Positions 25,322-32,490 of a stretch of 64,000 nt of DNA are shown here, in pieces. The position numbers and the translations under genes are program-made. How positions within the stretch are numbered: the stretch's first letter is position 1; every line of letters starts with the position of its first letter. This DNA comes from an uncultured Flavobacteriaceae bacterium (GTDB lineage Bacteria > Bacteroidota > Bacteroidia > Flavobacteriales > Flavobacteriaceae), in NCBI GenBank assembly GCA_947500385.1, contig CANMSA010000001.1, positions 682,001 through 746,000 on the forward strand, written 5' to 3'. The notes beneath the pieces were generated by a model. That model was given only the letters and a program-made list of their open reading frames with translations, did no database searches and had not been told where the DNA came from.

Positions 25322-25882
25322 CTAAAAATCAATATCGCCCCCTAGATCCACTGCATCGTTTTTATAATGGTCTTTCCAATGGTTTTGCCACTTCTCCATG
25401 ATAGCAGAGGTTTCCCGATAATTCTTCTCATAATCAGGGTTGCCATGCTGTACATAGGTATTGAACCAGTTCATATAATGCATACTCACCTGGCTCCAAT
25501 CATGTAAGTTGAACCCGTATTCCTGAAGCACGCTATTTGCATCGATTCCTTGCTCAGAAGCGGTTGATTGGTGCCAAAATATTTTTTGATAGGCATCATA
25601 GTCGGGGACTTGCGCCAACAAACCTTCTAGCGGAGATGCGTTTCCTGTCTTCGCAAACTTGCCTACCTTAGGATTCGTGAAATACCCGGAGTAGGTTGTA
25701 GCCAGATTCATATCTTGGGCCATTAAATCGCCCAACTTGCCTCCCCAAGCTTCATTCGTTTGTTGCCAAACCGGGAGTTCTATTCCCAATACATTGCATA
25801 CTTCCTCTTCAGACATTCCCTGGGCGATGTTTCCGCAGGCGGCGCCCCAATCTTCAAATGTAACCCCATTGATAGCTTCCAT
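25322..25882 (-). CDS. DUF6620-like protein
   Basis: 186 residues, acidic, no signal or membrane segment. The motifs GVTFEDWGAACGNIAQGMSEEEVCNVLGIELPVWQQTNEAW, FTNPKVGKFA and NSVLQEYGFNLHDWSQVSMHYMNWF look like a family of helical Bacteroidota proteins I associate with DUF6620; the label is tentative. Tryptophan-rich repeats of 'xxDWxxxxxxxxxG' suggest a duplicated helical unit. It lies between a zinc-ribbon gene (12-base gap) and the YcxB-like gene. Confidence 0.55.
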   Translation of the reverse strand: MEAINGVTFEDWGAACGNIAQGMSEEEVCNVLGIELPVWQQTNEAWGGKLGDLMAQDMNLATTYSGYFTNPKVGKFAKTGNASPLEGLLAQVPDYDAYQKIFWHQSTASEQGIDANSVLQEYGFNLHDWSQVSMHYMNWFNTYVQHGNPDYEKNYRETSAIMEKWQNHWKDHYKNDAVDLGGDIDF

Positions 25883-25894
25883 ATTTTTTAGGTT

Positions 25895-26671
25895 TTAAGA
25901 TGTTTGTATTTTTTTAAAGTTTTCAAATTCGGTTCGTTTTCGTTCCCTATCGGCTTCCAATCGCTTGATCGATTCGGAGTCTAACAGGTTCCTTTCTCGA
26001 AAAAAGCGTTCCCAATAATTAAAATAGGCCGTTTCATAGGCCTGCCAATATGTAGCATCTACCGGTTTTCGCTGCTCTCGCAAGGCTTCTTCGGTTTGGC
26101 GTAAACGGTCATACTCGGCCTGCGCCCTCACCTTCGCAATATTGTCTACGACACCCCAGCCTATTTTCATAAATGTAGCTTCCGGTTCTATGGTATTGAC
26201 GGTATTACAATACCTGCAGGTAACGTACTGCGCCCTAAAGATGTCTTTTTTCAACACAATGGACGCGTCGCATTGGGTACATTTATGTTTTTGCTCTGCC
26301 AAGAGAATGGCATGGTCATAAAACTGCTGGGACAACCTACCCTTTAGCGCACGTTCAAAAGCCCCAAGGGTTTCTTCCAACGTATCACTTACTTCTGAAC
26401 CTTTGTGATAGTGGTCGATCCAAAAATCACCGATCGCCCTCATTTCAGGCGCTACTTTTTCGCTCCAGGTACTGTCTATTTTACCGATGAGCTCTCTAAT
26501 TTGTGCCTTCATACCCTGCCAGGCGATGAACACTGTTTCATATTCATAACCGCTTTCGATCAATTGGTCAACGCACGCTTCTTCTGCATGTGCCAATGAC
26601 TCATGGAAACGGGTGGTGATCTTTCCTAAAAAAGAATCCCAACGGGTTATCAATTCTTGTTCTGTAGCCAT
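25895..26671 (-). CDS. Zinc-ribbon protein of unknown function
   Basis: 258 residues from ATG 26671 (MATEQELITRWDSFLGK); the frame is open further upstream, but that would overlap the next zinc-ribbon gene by 100 bases. Two CxxC pairs (CTQC and CRYC, about 20 residues apart, near residues 137-160) form a zinc ribbon. It is flanked by long helical segments with many charged residues, probably coiled coil in the last 60 residues (RLEADRERKRTEFENFKK). No enzyme motif seen. Starts 2 bases after the stop of the 69-residue zinc-ribbon gene. Confidence 0.65.
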   Translation of the reverse strand: MATEQELITRWDSFLGKITTRFHESLAHAEEACVDQLIESGYEYETVFIAWQGMKAQIRELIGKIDSTWSEKVAPEMRAIGDFWIDHYHKGSEVSDTLEETLGAFERALKGRLSQQFYDHAILLAEQKHKCTQCDASIVLKKDIFRAQYVTCRYCNTVNTIEPEATFMKIGWGVVDNIAKVRAQAEYDRLRQTEEALREQRKPVDATYWQAYETAYFNYWERFFRERNLLDSESIKRLEADRERKRTEFENFKKIQTS

Positions 26672-26673
26672 TT

Positions 26674-26883
26674 TTATGTGTCCGATTTTATGGTGGCATC
26701 GATCTGCATGAAGGGTGTTTTGCAATAACTGCACTTCGTTAGGTTCGATTTTGTGGGTCTTGGAGCACCGCAACTATTGCATTGTTTGGTGTAGACCTTT
26801 GCCGTAGCCCCTTTTTCAGAGGTGTACATGGTACTTTTATTTTCCTTGGCATTTTTAATGATTTTCTTGAATGGGTTGGCCAT
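26674..26883 (-). CDS. Small zinc-ribbon protein
   Basis: 69 residues. A basic N-terminus (MANPFKKIIKNAKENKS) precedes a zinc ribbon with CNSC and CSYC, 15 residues apart (KQCNSCGAPRPTKSNLTKCSYCKTPF). It is the first gene of the minus-strand accessory block and probably shares a transcript with the second zinc-ribbon gene, the DUF6620-like, YcxB-like and SPFH genes. Zinc-ribbon plus SPFH modules occur together in YdjI-like proteins. Confidence 0.7.
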   Translation of the reverse strand: MANPFKKIIKNAKENKSTMYTSEKGATAKVYTKQCNSCGAPRPTKSNLTKCSYCKTPFMQIDATIKSDT

Positions 26884-26902
26884 GGTCTTTTTTAATATCG
26901 AT

Positions 26903-26952
26903 GCAAGTTACAGTAGGTACCCGATGCAGATATCCCCCTTTTCAGGGGTTTT
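26903..26952 (-). promoter_or_regulatory. Promoter region with GC-rich near-palindrome, head of the accessory block
   Basis: On the minus strand AAAACCCCTGAAA, then AGG, then GGGAT spans 26952-26932. After 21 bases the -7-like box TAACTTGC lies at 26910-26903. The CCCCT-GAAA-AGGGG part could also form a short hairpin. It matches 22047-21998 in sequence and spacing. Confidence 0.5.
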
Positions 26953-27098
26953 AGTATTGGTAGATTACCGTTTAGTGCTTCACGTACTTTTAAAGAACTA
27001 AAATCTCACCGCATTATTGCTTCTGCGCGTATGGCTACCCTATAAAGGTACGTACAACCTTAAAAGATAGAAAGTGGCAGTTCATCGAAAAAAACTTA

Positions 27099-27128
27099 TT
27101 AAACTTTCAATATTTTTTGAAAGTTTAA
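27099..27128. promoter_or_regulatory. Operator of the GbsR-type regulator
   Basis: A perfect 11-bp inverted repeat, TTAAACTTTCA (27099-27109) and TGAAAGTTTAA (27118-27128), separated by 8 bases. It covers the TTTG at 27116-27119 that is placed as the -33 element of the regulator's own promoter, so binding should repress it. The core ACTTTCA-N8-TGAAAGT recurs at 27669-27690 before the next gene. Confidence 0.75.
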
Positions 27129-27137
27129 AATTTATTG

Positions 27138-27145
27138 TATATTTG
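27138..27145 (+). promoter_or_regulatory. -7 box of the gbsR-like gene
   Basis: TATATTTG, a full TAnnTTTG, 18 bases after a TTTG (27116-27119). Transcription would start within a base or two of the ATG at 27150, so the mRNA may be leaderless. Confidence 0.6.
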
Positions 27146-27149
27146 CTCC

Positions 27150-27653
27150 ATGCAATACCAAGAAGCAAAAGAAAAATTCATCAGCACCTGGGGCAGTCTG
27201 GGGTCTCTTTGGGGAATCAACAAGGCCATGGCCCAAATACAGGCATTGCTTTTTGTATCGACAAAACCCCTTGCCACGGAGGAAATTATGGAGGCCTTAA
27301 AAATTTCCCGCGGCAATACCAGTATGAACGTGCGACAATTGATCGACTGGGGCATTGTGACCAAAGAGCTGGTTCCAGGAGAACGCAGAGAATATTTCTC
27401 TACCGAAAAAGATGTGCAGGAGTTGGCTCGCATTATTGCAAAAGAACGCAGTCGCAGAGAGATAAAACCGGTTATAAAAACCTTGGAAGAAATTAGTAGC
27501 ATAGAAGATGACGGGAGCGAAAAGACGCAGGAGTTGATCAAACAAACCAAAGCATTGCATGATTTGGCCGAAACTGCCGATAGCATGTTGGAGAAAATAG
27601 TGCATCAAAAACAAAACTGGTTAACGAAGTCTTTGTTGAAAATGTTTACCTAA
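27150..27653 (+). CDS. GbsR/MarR-family transcriptional regulator
   Basis: 167 residues from ATG 27150 (MQYQEAKEKFISTWGSLGSLWGINKAMAQIQALLF). A TTG in the same frame at 27135 lies before the predicted transcription start. The winged-helix part shows LATEEIMEALKISRGNTSMNVRQLIDWGIVTKELVPGERREYFSTE, typical of the GbsR family. The C-terminal half is helical (dimerisation). It probably represses itself and the following operon through the twin operators at 27099-27128 and 27669-27690. The ligand is unknown. Confidence 0.85.
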   Translation: MQYQEAKEKFISTWGSLGSLWGINKAMAQIQALLFVSTKPLATEEIMEALKISRGNTSMNVRQLIDWGIVTKELVPGERREYFSTEKDVQELARIIAKERSRREIKPVIKTLEEISSIEDDGSEKTQELIKQTKALHDLAETADSMLEKIVHQKQNWLTKSLLKMFT

Positions 27654-27668
27654 AAAAATTTATAACAT

Positions 27669-27690
27669 ACTTTCAATTTTTTCTGAAAGT
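27669..27690. promoter_or_regulatory. Second copy of the GbsR-type operator
   Basis: ACTTTCA (27669-27675), 8-base spacer, TGAAAGT (27684-27690), the same core and spacing as the first operator. The right arm extends identically to TTTAA. It lies just upstream of the ATG at 27707, between the regulator and the four-gene operon. Confidence 0.75.
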
Positions 27691-27706
27691 TTAAAATATT
27701 AGCAAA

Positions 27707-28147
27707 ATGACAAATACAGTTCCCTATTGGTTGGTTATTCTTGGAGGCATTGGTCAAATATTTACCGCACTGATCTACCCCTACATCCGTCATCGTGTAT
27801 TTGATTGGTATACCGATGTAAAGCAACTAAAACCCTTAAATCAGGAAATTGCCAAAACATATGGCCGTTATATACAGGGTCTAAATTTCTCTTTTGGTCT
27901 TATCGCCATCCTACTATTTAAAGAATTGCAAAATGGTACGGCACTTGCCGTGGCTATCTCCGGACTTATCGCGGCCTATTGGATCGGGAAAGTGGCCACC
28001 CAAATCGCCTACTACCCCATGTACCAGATTCCGCAACAACGCATTTTCAAAATAGGAAGCTATTGTATGAATGCTCTTTTTACCCTATTTGCCATTGTTT
28101 ATGCCTGGCTCCTTCTCCTTAATTGTATTCAATATTTCAATCTTTAA
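27707..28147 (+). CDS. Four-helix membrane protein
   Basis: 146 residues, almost entirely hydrophobic: four transmembrane helices (about 7-25, 58-74, 78-96, 118-140) with a conserved-looking cytoplasmic stretch (YIRHRVFDWYTDVKQLKPLNQEIAKTYGRYIQG). No named family recognised. First gene after the second operator, so a direct target of the GbsR-type regulator. Confidence 0.6.
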   Translation: MTNTVPYWLVILGGIGQIFTALIYPYIRHRVFDWYTDVKQLKPLNQEIAKTYGRYIQGLNFSFGLIAILLFKELQNGTALAVAISGLIAAYWIGKVATQIAYYPMYQIPQQRIFKIGSYCMNALFTLFAIVYAWLLLLNCIQYFNL

Positions 28148-28148
28148 T

Positions 28149-28520
28149 ATGTTCGCTATGAAAACAATACATCAAGTCAATTTCGGTTTTTTTATATTCA
28201 CCCTTGTACTATACCTAACCATTTATCTAGGGCTTTTGGCACAAGTTGTTCTTGGGGTACTGCAGCTATCCATAGGGCTCTACCTTATCAGTTATAAATA
28301 CCGGGAAATTCCGTCTGAGCATCAAGTACAATTAAAAATATATTGGGTAATCACCACCGTATATCTGGTGTCGCTCTTCTTTTTAAACGTATTTAACTTT
28401 CAGAGCAACACCTTTTGGGTCCTGTATTTGATGATAGCCCCCATGGCAATAGCCACGTATTTTACCACAGTGCTCTATAAACTTCAAAAAAAGGTCGTAC
28501 CAACCCCATCAATCCGATAA
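28149..28520 (+). CDS. Small membrane protein
   Basis: 123 residues from ATG 28149 (MFAMKTIHQVNFG; ATG 28158 also possible). Four hydrophobic helices with a short charged loop (SYKYREIPSEHQVQLK). Starts one base after the upstream stop codon, so it is translationally coupled to the four-helix protein; the two could form one complex. Not recognised as a known family. Confidence 0.6.
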   Translation: MFAMKTIHQVNFGFFIFTLVLYLTIYLGLLAQVVLGVLQLSIGLYLISYKYREIPSEHQVQLKIYWVITTVYLVSLFFLNVFNFQSNTFWVLYLMIAPMAIATYFTTVLYKLQKKVVPTPSIR

Positions 28521-28522
28521 CT

Positions 28523-29401
28523 ATGAGCCATACACTTTCAGTTCAAACGAAGGGATTGTCTTCCAAAAACACCCTGGATATTATAGATTTTTACAACGAA
28601 GCTACCGAAGACTACGCTTTTTGGAGTAAGGACTTTAACATGCATTTCGGCTATTTTGCCCCGTGGAAGACGAATCTTTTTAAAAGGGATAGCATGCTGA
28701 ATGAAATGAACCGCCAAGTGCTAAATCGCTTACAATTGCCCTTAAAAAAAGGATTATTGGCCGATTTAGGTTGTGGTATGGGAGGCACAATGAAATATGC
28801 CCTAACCCAGATTCAGGGGCTATCGGCTTTTGGAGTAACCCTTTCCGCCTTCCAGTTAAAAGAGGGGAACAAACGACTTACAGATGAAAAAGGAACCATT
28901 CTTCTGGAAAATTTCAATCACACCTCCTTCTGTTCCGATAGCTTTGACGGGGCGGTGGCCATTGAGAGCTTTTGCCATTCAGGGCATAGCAAGGAGTCGT
29001 TCAAAGAGGCCCATCGCATTCTTAAACCGGGCGGCTCGCTGGTTATTGCCGATGCTTTCCTCAAAAAAGACCCTGACTCTTTGTGTTATGGAGGTAAGTT
29101 GTCTTATGAAAAACTCTGTGCCCACTGGAGTTTAGAGCAGCTGGGGCACATTACAAGCGTAGTGGAAGACCTTAAGGAGGTTGGCTTCTCAAAAGTTGTT
29201 GTCGAAGATATCTCGTTCCGAGTAGCACCTTCCGTACTGCATGTTCCCTTTGCCATTACCGGTTTTCTCCTGAAAAAACTGTTTAATTCCGGTACTTTAA
29301 AGAAAGAAAGTCTACACAATTTAAAAGGCTCTTTTTACGCCTTACTATCGGGCTTACACATGCAGAGCTTTGGATACTACTTAATTAGCTGTAAAAAATA
29401 A
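28523..29401 (+). CDS. Class I SAM-dependent methyltransferase
   Basis: 292 residues. Motif I is LLADLGCGMGGTMKYAL; post-I and acidic loops follow, and motif IV/V appears as AHRILKPGGSLVIADAF. The N-terminal IIDFYNEATEDYAFWSKDFNMHFGYF is typical of small-molecule methyltransferases of the tocopherol / sarcosine-dimethylglycine / cyclopropane synthase-like group. Substrate unknown; the paired membrane proteins suggest a lipid-soluble substrate (inference). The start is 2 bases after the upstream stop. Confidence 0.8.
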   Translation: MSHTLSVQTKGLSSKNTLDIIDFYNEATEDYAFWSKDFNMHFGYFAPWKTNLFKRDSMLNEMNRQVLNRLQLPLKKGLLADLGCGMGGTMKYALTQIQGLSAFGVTLSAFQLKEGNKRLTDEKGTILLENFNHTSFCSDSFDGAVAIESFCHSGHSKESFKEAHRILKPGGSLVIADAFLKKDPDSLCYGGKLSYEKLCAHWSLEQLGHITSVVEDLKEVGFSKVVVEDISFRVAPSVLHVPFAITGFLLKKLFNSGTLKKESLHNLKGSFYALLSGLHMQSFGYYLISCKK

Positions 29402-29406
29402 AAAAG

Positions 29407-30315
29407 ATGAAAAAACTGGTAATCGCAGGAGGAACGGGATTTTTAGGAGACGCATGTATCGCATACTTTCAATCACAATTTGAGGAAATCGTGGTATTTA
29501 CGCGCCGAAAATCCCAAACGGCCCATACCATAACGTATTGCCATTGGGATGCCAAAACCATCGATACGTGGGCCGACCATTTAAACCACTGTGATGTGTT
29601 GATCAATATGGTGGGACGTTCCGTGGATTGTAGGTACACCGCCAAAAATAAGGACATCATCCTGAACTCAAGGGTAGATACCACCTTGTTACTCGGCAAA
29701 GCCGTTTCAATGGCAACCAACCCTCCCAAAATATGGCTCAACTCTTCTACGGCCACCATATACCGGCATTCGCTGAACAAGGAAATGGACGAGCATACCG
29801 GAGAAATTGGGCATGGATTTTCTGTGGAAGTGGCCAAGGCTTGGGAATCGGCATTTTTTTCGACCAATACTCCCAATACCAGAAAGGTTGCCTTGCGCAC
29901 CAGTATTGTACTGGGAGAAAACGGTGGGGCATTTAGGCCGATCAAAAACTTGGCGAAAGTTGGTTTTGGTGGAAAACAAGGACCTGGAAATCAAAAATTC
30001 AGTTGGATACACATCAAGGATTTTGTTCGAAGCGTCGATTTTATCTTAAAAAAGACATCTCTAGAGGGACCTATCAACATCGTCGCCCCAAAACCGACCA
30101 CTAACAGGGTTTTGATGAGATCGCTCCGGAGCGTCATGAAGATACCTTTTGGCATTCCCTTACCCACATTTTTTTTGGAAATAGGCGCTCGTATCATCCA
30201 GACCGAAACAGAATTGATACTTAAAAGTAGAAATGTGATCCCCGGAAAATTGATGGATGCCGGCTTTACTTACCGCTACCCGACCTTATCAACGGCGCTG
30301 CAATCACTCGTATAG
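29407..30315 (+). CDS. TIGR01777 family NAD(P)-dependent epimerase-like protein
   Basis: 302 residues. Rossmann motif GGTGFLGDAC at the N-terminus; LINMVGRSVDCRY, SSTATIYRHS, LRTSIVLGENGGAF and the C-terminal DUF1731-like tail (NRVLMRSLRSVMKIPFGIPLPTFFLEIGARI) are diagnostic of the SDR39U1/TIGR01777 group. The YxxxK catalytic motif is not clearly preserved, as often in this family. Last gene of the presumed GbsR-controlled operon, 5 bases after the methyltransferase. Confidence 0.85.
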   Translation: MKKLVIAGGTGFLGDACIAYFQSQFEEIVVFTRRKSQTAHTITYCHWDAKTIDTWADHLNHCDVLINMVGRSVDCRYTAKNKDIILNSRVDTTLLLGKAVSMATNPPKIWLNSSTATIYRHSLNKEMDEHTGEIGHGFSVEVAKAWESAFFSTNTPNTRKVALRTSIVLGENGGAFRPIKNLAKVGFGGKQGPGNQKFSWIHIKDFVRSVDFILKKTSLEGPINIVAPKPTTNRVLMRSLRSVMKIPFGIPLPTFFLEIGARIIQTETELILKSRNVIPGKLMDAGFTYRYPTLSTALQSLV

Positions 30316-30331
30316 AAGGTTTTAAATGTAC

Positions 30332-30688
30332 TTACCTCTTGGATCTCGAGTACGCATCATATCCCCCTTCAAGATTCACCACTTTTTCATAGCCAAGCTC
30401 TAAAAGCCTTTTTTGCGCCTTTGCGCTACGTCCCCCTACTTTACAGTACACAAAAATGGTTTCGTCTTTTCCTATCCGCTCAACCTGGGTAGAAAAATCA
30501 GGATCAAACCAATTAATATTCACAGCGCCTTCGATATGTCCCTGAGCATATTCCTCCGGTGTTCTAACATCCATTAAAACAACATTTTCGAATTCTTTTT
30601 GTGAAACTTCTGTGATGGGTTTTGCCGTACTTTGGGCACATCCGAGGTTCCCTAAAAACAATACAAACAAAAGGTAATGTAGCTTCAT
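30332..30688 (-). CDS. Rhodanese-like lipoprotein
   Basis: 118 residues from ATG 30688 (MKLHYLLFVLFLGNLGCAQ): lipobox-like GNLGC, so a lipid-anchored or exported protein. A single rhodanese domain follows (LMDVRTPEEYAQGHIEGAVNI) with active-site loop CKVGGRS, catalytic Cys present, and LEGGYDAY at the end. Likely handles persulfide sulfur or thiols in the periplasm. Converges on the epimerase gene and diverges from the sigma factor gene. Confidence 0.85.
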   Translation of the reverse strand: MKLHYLLFVLFLGNLGCAQSTAKPITEVSQKEFENVVLMDVRTPEEYAQGHIEGAVNINWFDPDFSTQVERIGKDETIFVYCKVGGRSAKAQKRLLELGYEKVVNLEGGYDAYSRSKR

Positions 30689-30733
30689 GTCTTGTGTTTG
30701 AATCAAAATTAAGCATATTCACTAAAATTCTAT

Positions 30734-30741
30734 TACTTTTG
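30734..30741 (+). promoter_or_regulatory. -7 box of the sigma factor gene
   Basis: TACTTTTG, a perfect TAnnTTTG, 19 bases upstream of the ATG at 30760. It rules out the longer reading that would start at 30622 inside the rhodanese gene. Confidence 0.6.
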
Positions 30742-30759
30742 AAACTTCTAAAAAACAGT

Positions 30760-31320
30760 ATGGTAGCACACAAACTACATCCCGATAATTGGGTCGATAA
30801 TTATGCCGATTACCTTTTCAATTATGCCGTAGGGCGTGTGAGTGATGCCGAAATAGCAAAAGACTTAGTGCAGGAAACCTTTTTTGCGGGCTTGAATTCT
30901 GCCAAGAACTACAAAGGTGATGCCGCTGAACGCACCTGGTTGATCGCCATTCTAAAGCGAAAAGTAATTGATTACTACCGAAAAATAAATTCTAAGAAAG
31001 GCAAGGCAGAGGTGCGAATGAGCTATAGCAGTAGCAGCGATTCGGAAGGTGATTGGATGGAAGAACAGGTAGCCGACCCCTTCAGCACTTTGGAAAATGA
31101 CGCCATTGAAAACCAGGAATTGGGCTCGGCAATTTTCGATTGCATCGGTAAATTACCAAAAAAGCAGGCCTTGGTTTTTAACATGAAAACCATTCAGGGA
31201 GTAAGTACGGAAGATATTTGTAAGGAGTTAGGCATTAACCCGTCAAATCTGTGGGTAATGATACATCGGGCGCGAACCGCTTTGATGGGATGCCTTAACC
31301 AAAATTGGTTCAATATATGA
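30760..31320 (+). CDS. ECF-like RNA polymerase sigma factor
   Basis: 186 residues from ATG 30760. Region 2 (WVDNYADYLFNYAVGRVSDAEIAKDLVQETFFAGLNSAKNYKG, then TWLIAILKRKVIDYYRK) and region 4 (AIFDCIGKLPKKQALVFNMKTIQGVSTEDICKELGINPSNLWVMIHRARTALMGCL) are both present, separated by a serine/acidic linker. The overlapping downstream small gene is a likely anti-sigma factor, so this is an ECF-type regulatory pair; target genes are not visible. Confidence 0.9.
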   Translation: MVAHKLHPDNWVDNYADYLFNYAVGRVSDAEIAKDLVQETFFAGLNSAKNYKGDAAERTWLIAILKRKVIDYYRKINSKKGKAEVRMSYSSSSDSEGDWMEEQVADPFSTLENDAIENQELGSAIFDCIGKLPKKQALVFNMKTIQGVSTEDICKELGINPSNLWVMIHRARTALMGCLNQNWFNI

Positions 31321-31544
31321 TTTCTTGCGAAAAAGCAGCTATAATTTGCAATAAGACCCAGTATAAGGAAGCCTCTTTCATGGAAAAACTGAAGCTACGG
31401 TTTCATCTTTTGATGTGTAAGACCTGCTCCGCATTTACCAAAAAAAATTCCGAATTGACTTCTATTTGTGACAAAGCAAATCTTAATGGCCTTTCAGCGT
31501 CGGATAAGGCTAAAATGAAGCAAGAACTTCAGGGAAGAACGTAA
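31317..31544 (+). CDS. Putative zinc-binding anti-sigma factor (small)
   Basis: 75 residues; ATG overlaps the sigma factor stop (ATGA). A Cys near the N-terminus (ISCEKAAIIC) and HLLMCKTC give the H-x3-C-x2-C pattern of zinc-finger anti-sigma domains, in a protein with no membrane helix (cytoplasmic). Its 3' end overlaps the convergent UbiA-like gene by 35 bases. Confidence 0.65.
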   Translation: MISCEKAAIICNKTQYKEASFMEKLKLRFHLLMCKTCSAFTKKNSELTSICDKANLNGLSASDKAKMKQELQGRT

Positions 31545-32361
31545 GGTATTTGCATCCCAAAATTAAAAGCCACCACATAATAGGAACGCTCTCTACCCAG
31601 AAGGAAGCGTAATAAGCCGATTGGTTTTCCTTCGTTTTCCAAATATAGAGGCCCAATACGATTGCCACGATACCATTGATGGATAGCTCCAAATTGGTCA
31701 ATGAATCTTTCAAGAAAGGGAGTAGGCAGAACACTCCTACCAAAACAAGCCCGAAAAACTTGACCTTAGGTATTCCAAAGCGTTGTGGCAGGGTTCTTAA
31801 GGAAGGACTATCGTATCGAAGATCTCGAATCTCGAAGGGTAGCAATAAAGCCAATACCAGCACGAACCGTTGGGTCGTCTCTACCCCAATATCCCAAGAC
31901 CAAGGAGTTTTGGCCCCTAATACGGGCAACCAGACGGTCGCTCCCGCCCAGACGACCGCAACCAGAAAAATTTTGAGTCCGCCCAGACTACGTAAATTCT
32001 TGGCGCCTGGCAATACCGGCAATGCATATAACCCCGTTAAACATACCAAACCCGATACTCCCCACCAGATAGCCCGGTCGAGATAAAAAGCGTGGTACAA
32101 GGCCCCGATCAAACAAAGGAAGCTAAAATACTGAATGCCCCTATGATAGCTGTTGGCAACTTTTATATACTTTTCTGCTTCTACCCCATACTTTATGAAA
32201 TTATAGCAGCTTATAGACCCAAAAAAAAGAAAATACGACAGATGGGAATTCCATGGAATGTTTAAGAGCGCGCAGGTGCAACCTACCAAGGAAAAGATGG
32301 CAAAGGCCACGTGTATGCTCGCATCCAAGTAAAAATCAAAAGCACGCCTCGGCAACCTCAT
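31510..32361 (-). CDS. UbiA-like membrane protein
   Basis: 283 residues, about eight transmembrane helices. The pattern CYNFIKYGVEAEKY (N-terminal Asp-rich site partly degenerate) and LPFEIRDLRYDSPSLRTLPQRFGIPKVKFFG (second motif, R-D-L-R-Y-D) resembles UbiA-family prenyltransferases, though the first DxxxD motif is not obvious. May therefore be a non-canonical or inactive member. Convergent with the sigma/anti-sigma pair, overlapping 35 bases, and divergent from gcvP. Confidence 0.65.
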   Translation of the reverse strand: MRLPRRAFDFYLDASIHVAFAIFSLVGCTCALLNIPWNSHLSYFLFFGSISCYNFIKYGVEAEKYIKVANSYHRGIQYFSFLCLIGALYHAFYLDRAIWWGVSGLVCLTGLYALPVLPGAKNLRSLGGLKIFLVAVVWAGATVWLPVLGAKTPWSWDIGVETTQRFVLVLALLLPFEIRDLRYDSPSLRTLPQRFGIPKVKFFGLVLVGVFCLLPFLKDSLTNLELSINGIVAIVLGLYIWKTKENQSAYYASFWVESVPIMWWLLILGCKYLTFFPEVLASF

Positions 32362-32458
32362 TAAACAAAAATAGCCAAACTGTTTATAACCCCTTGTTTT
32401 GGTTAAAAACTTTAGCGCAGTTCATCGATAATCCGAATAATTTCAGGTAATTAATAGT

Positions 32459-32466
32459 TAATTTTG
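32459..32466 (+). promoter_or_regulatory. -7 box of gcvP
   Basis: TAATTTTG, a perfect TAnnTTTG, 25 bases before the gcvP ATG. The gene is monocistronic by spacing. Confidence 0.55.
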
Positions 32467-32490
32467 CACAACTAATTTGAATACGACATT

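Noticed and set aside
25297-25332. Longer start for the YcxB-like protein
   Set aside because: Would overlap the previous gene; the added residues are basic and not conserved-looking. Not fully excluded.
26672-26773. 34-residue N-terminal extension of the second zinc-ribbon protein
   Set aside because: Would overlap the 69-residue zinc-ribbon gene by about 100 bases; ATG 26671 lies 2 bases after its stop.
30622-30759. Long N-terminal extension of the sigma factor
   Set aside because: It lies antisense to the rhodanese gene and upstream of the -7 box at 30734-30741.
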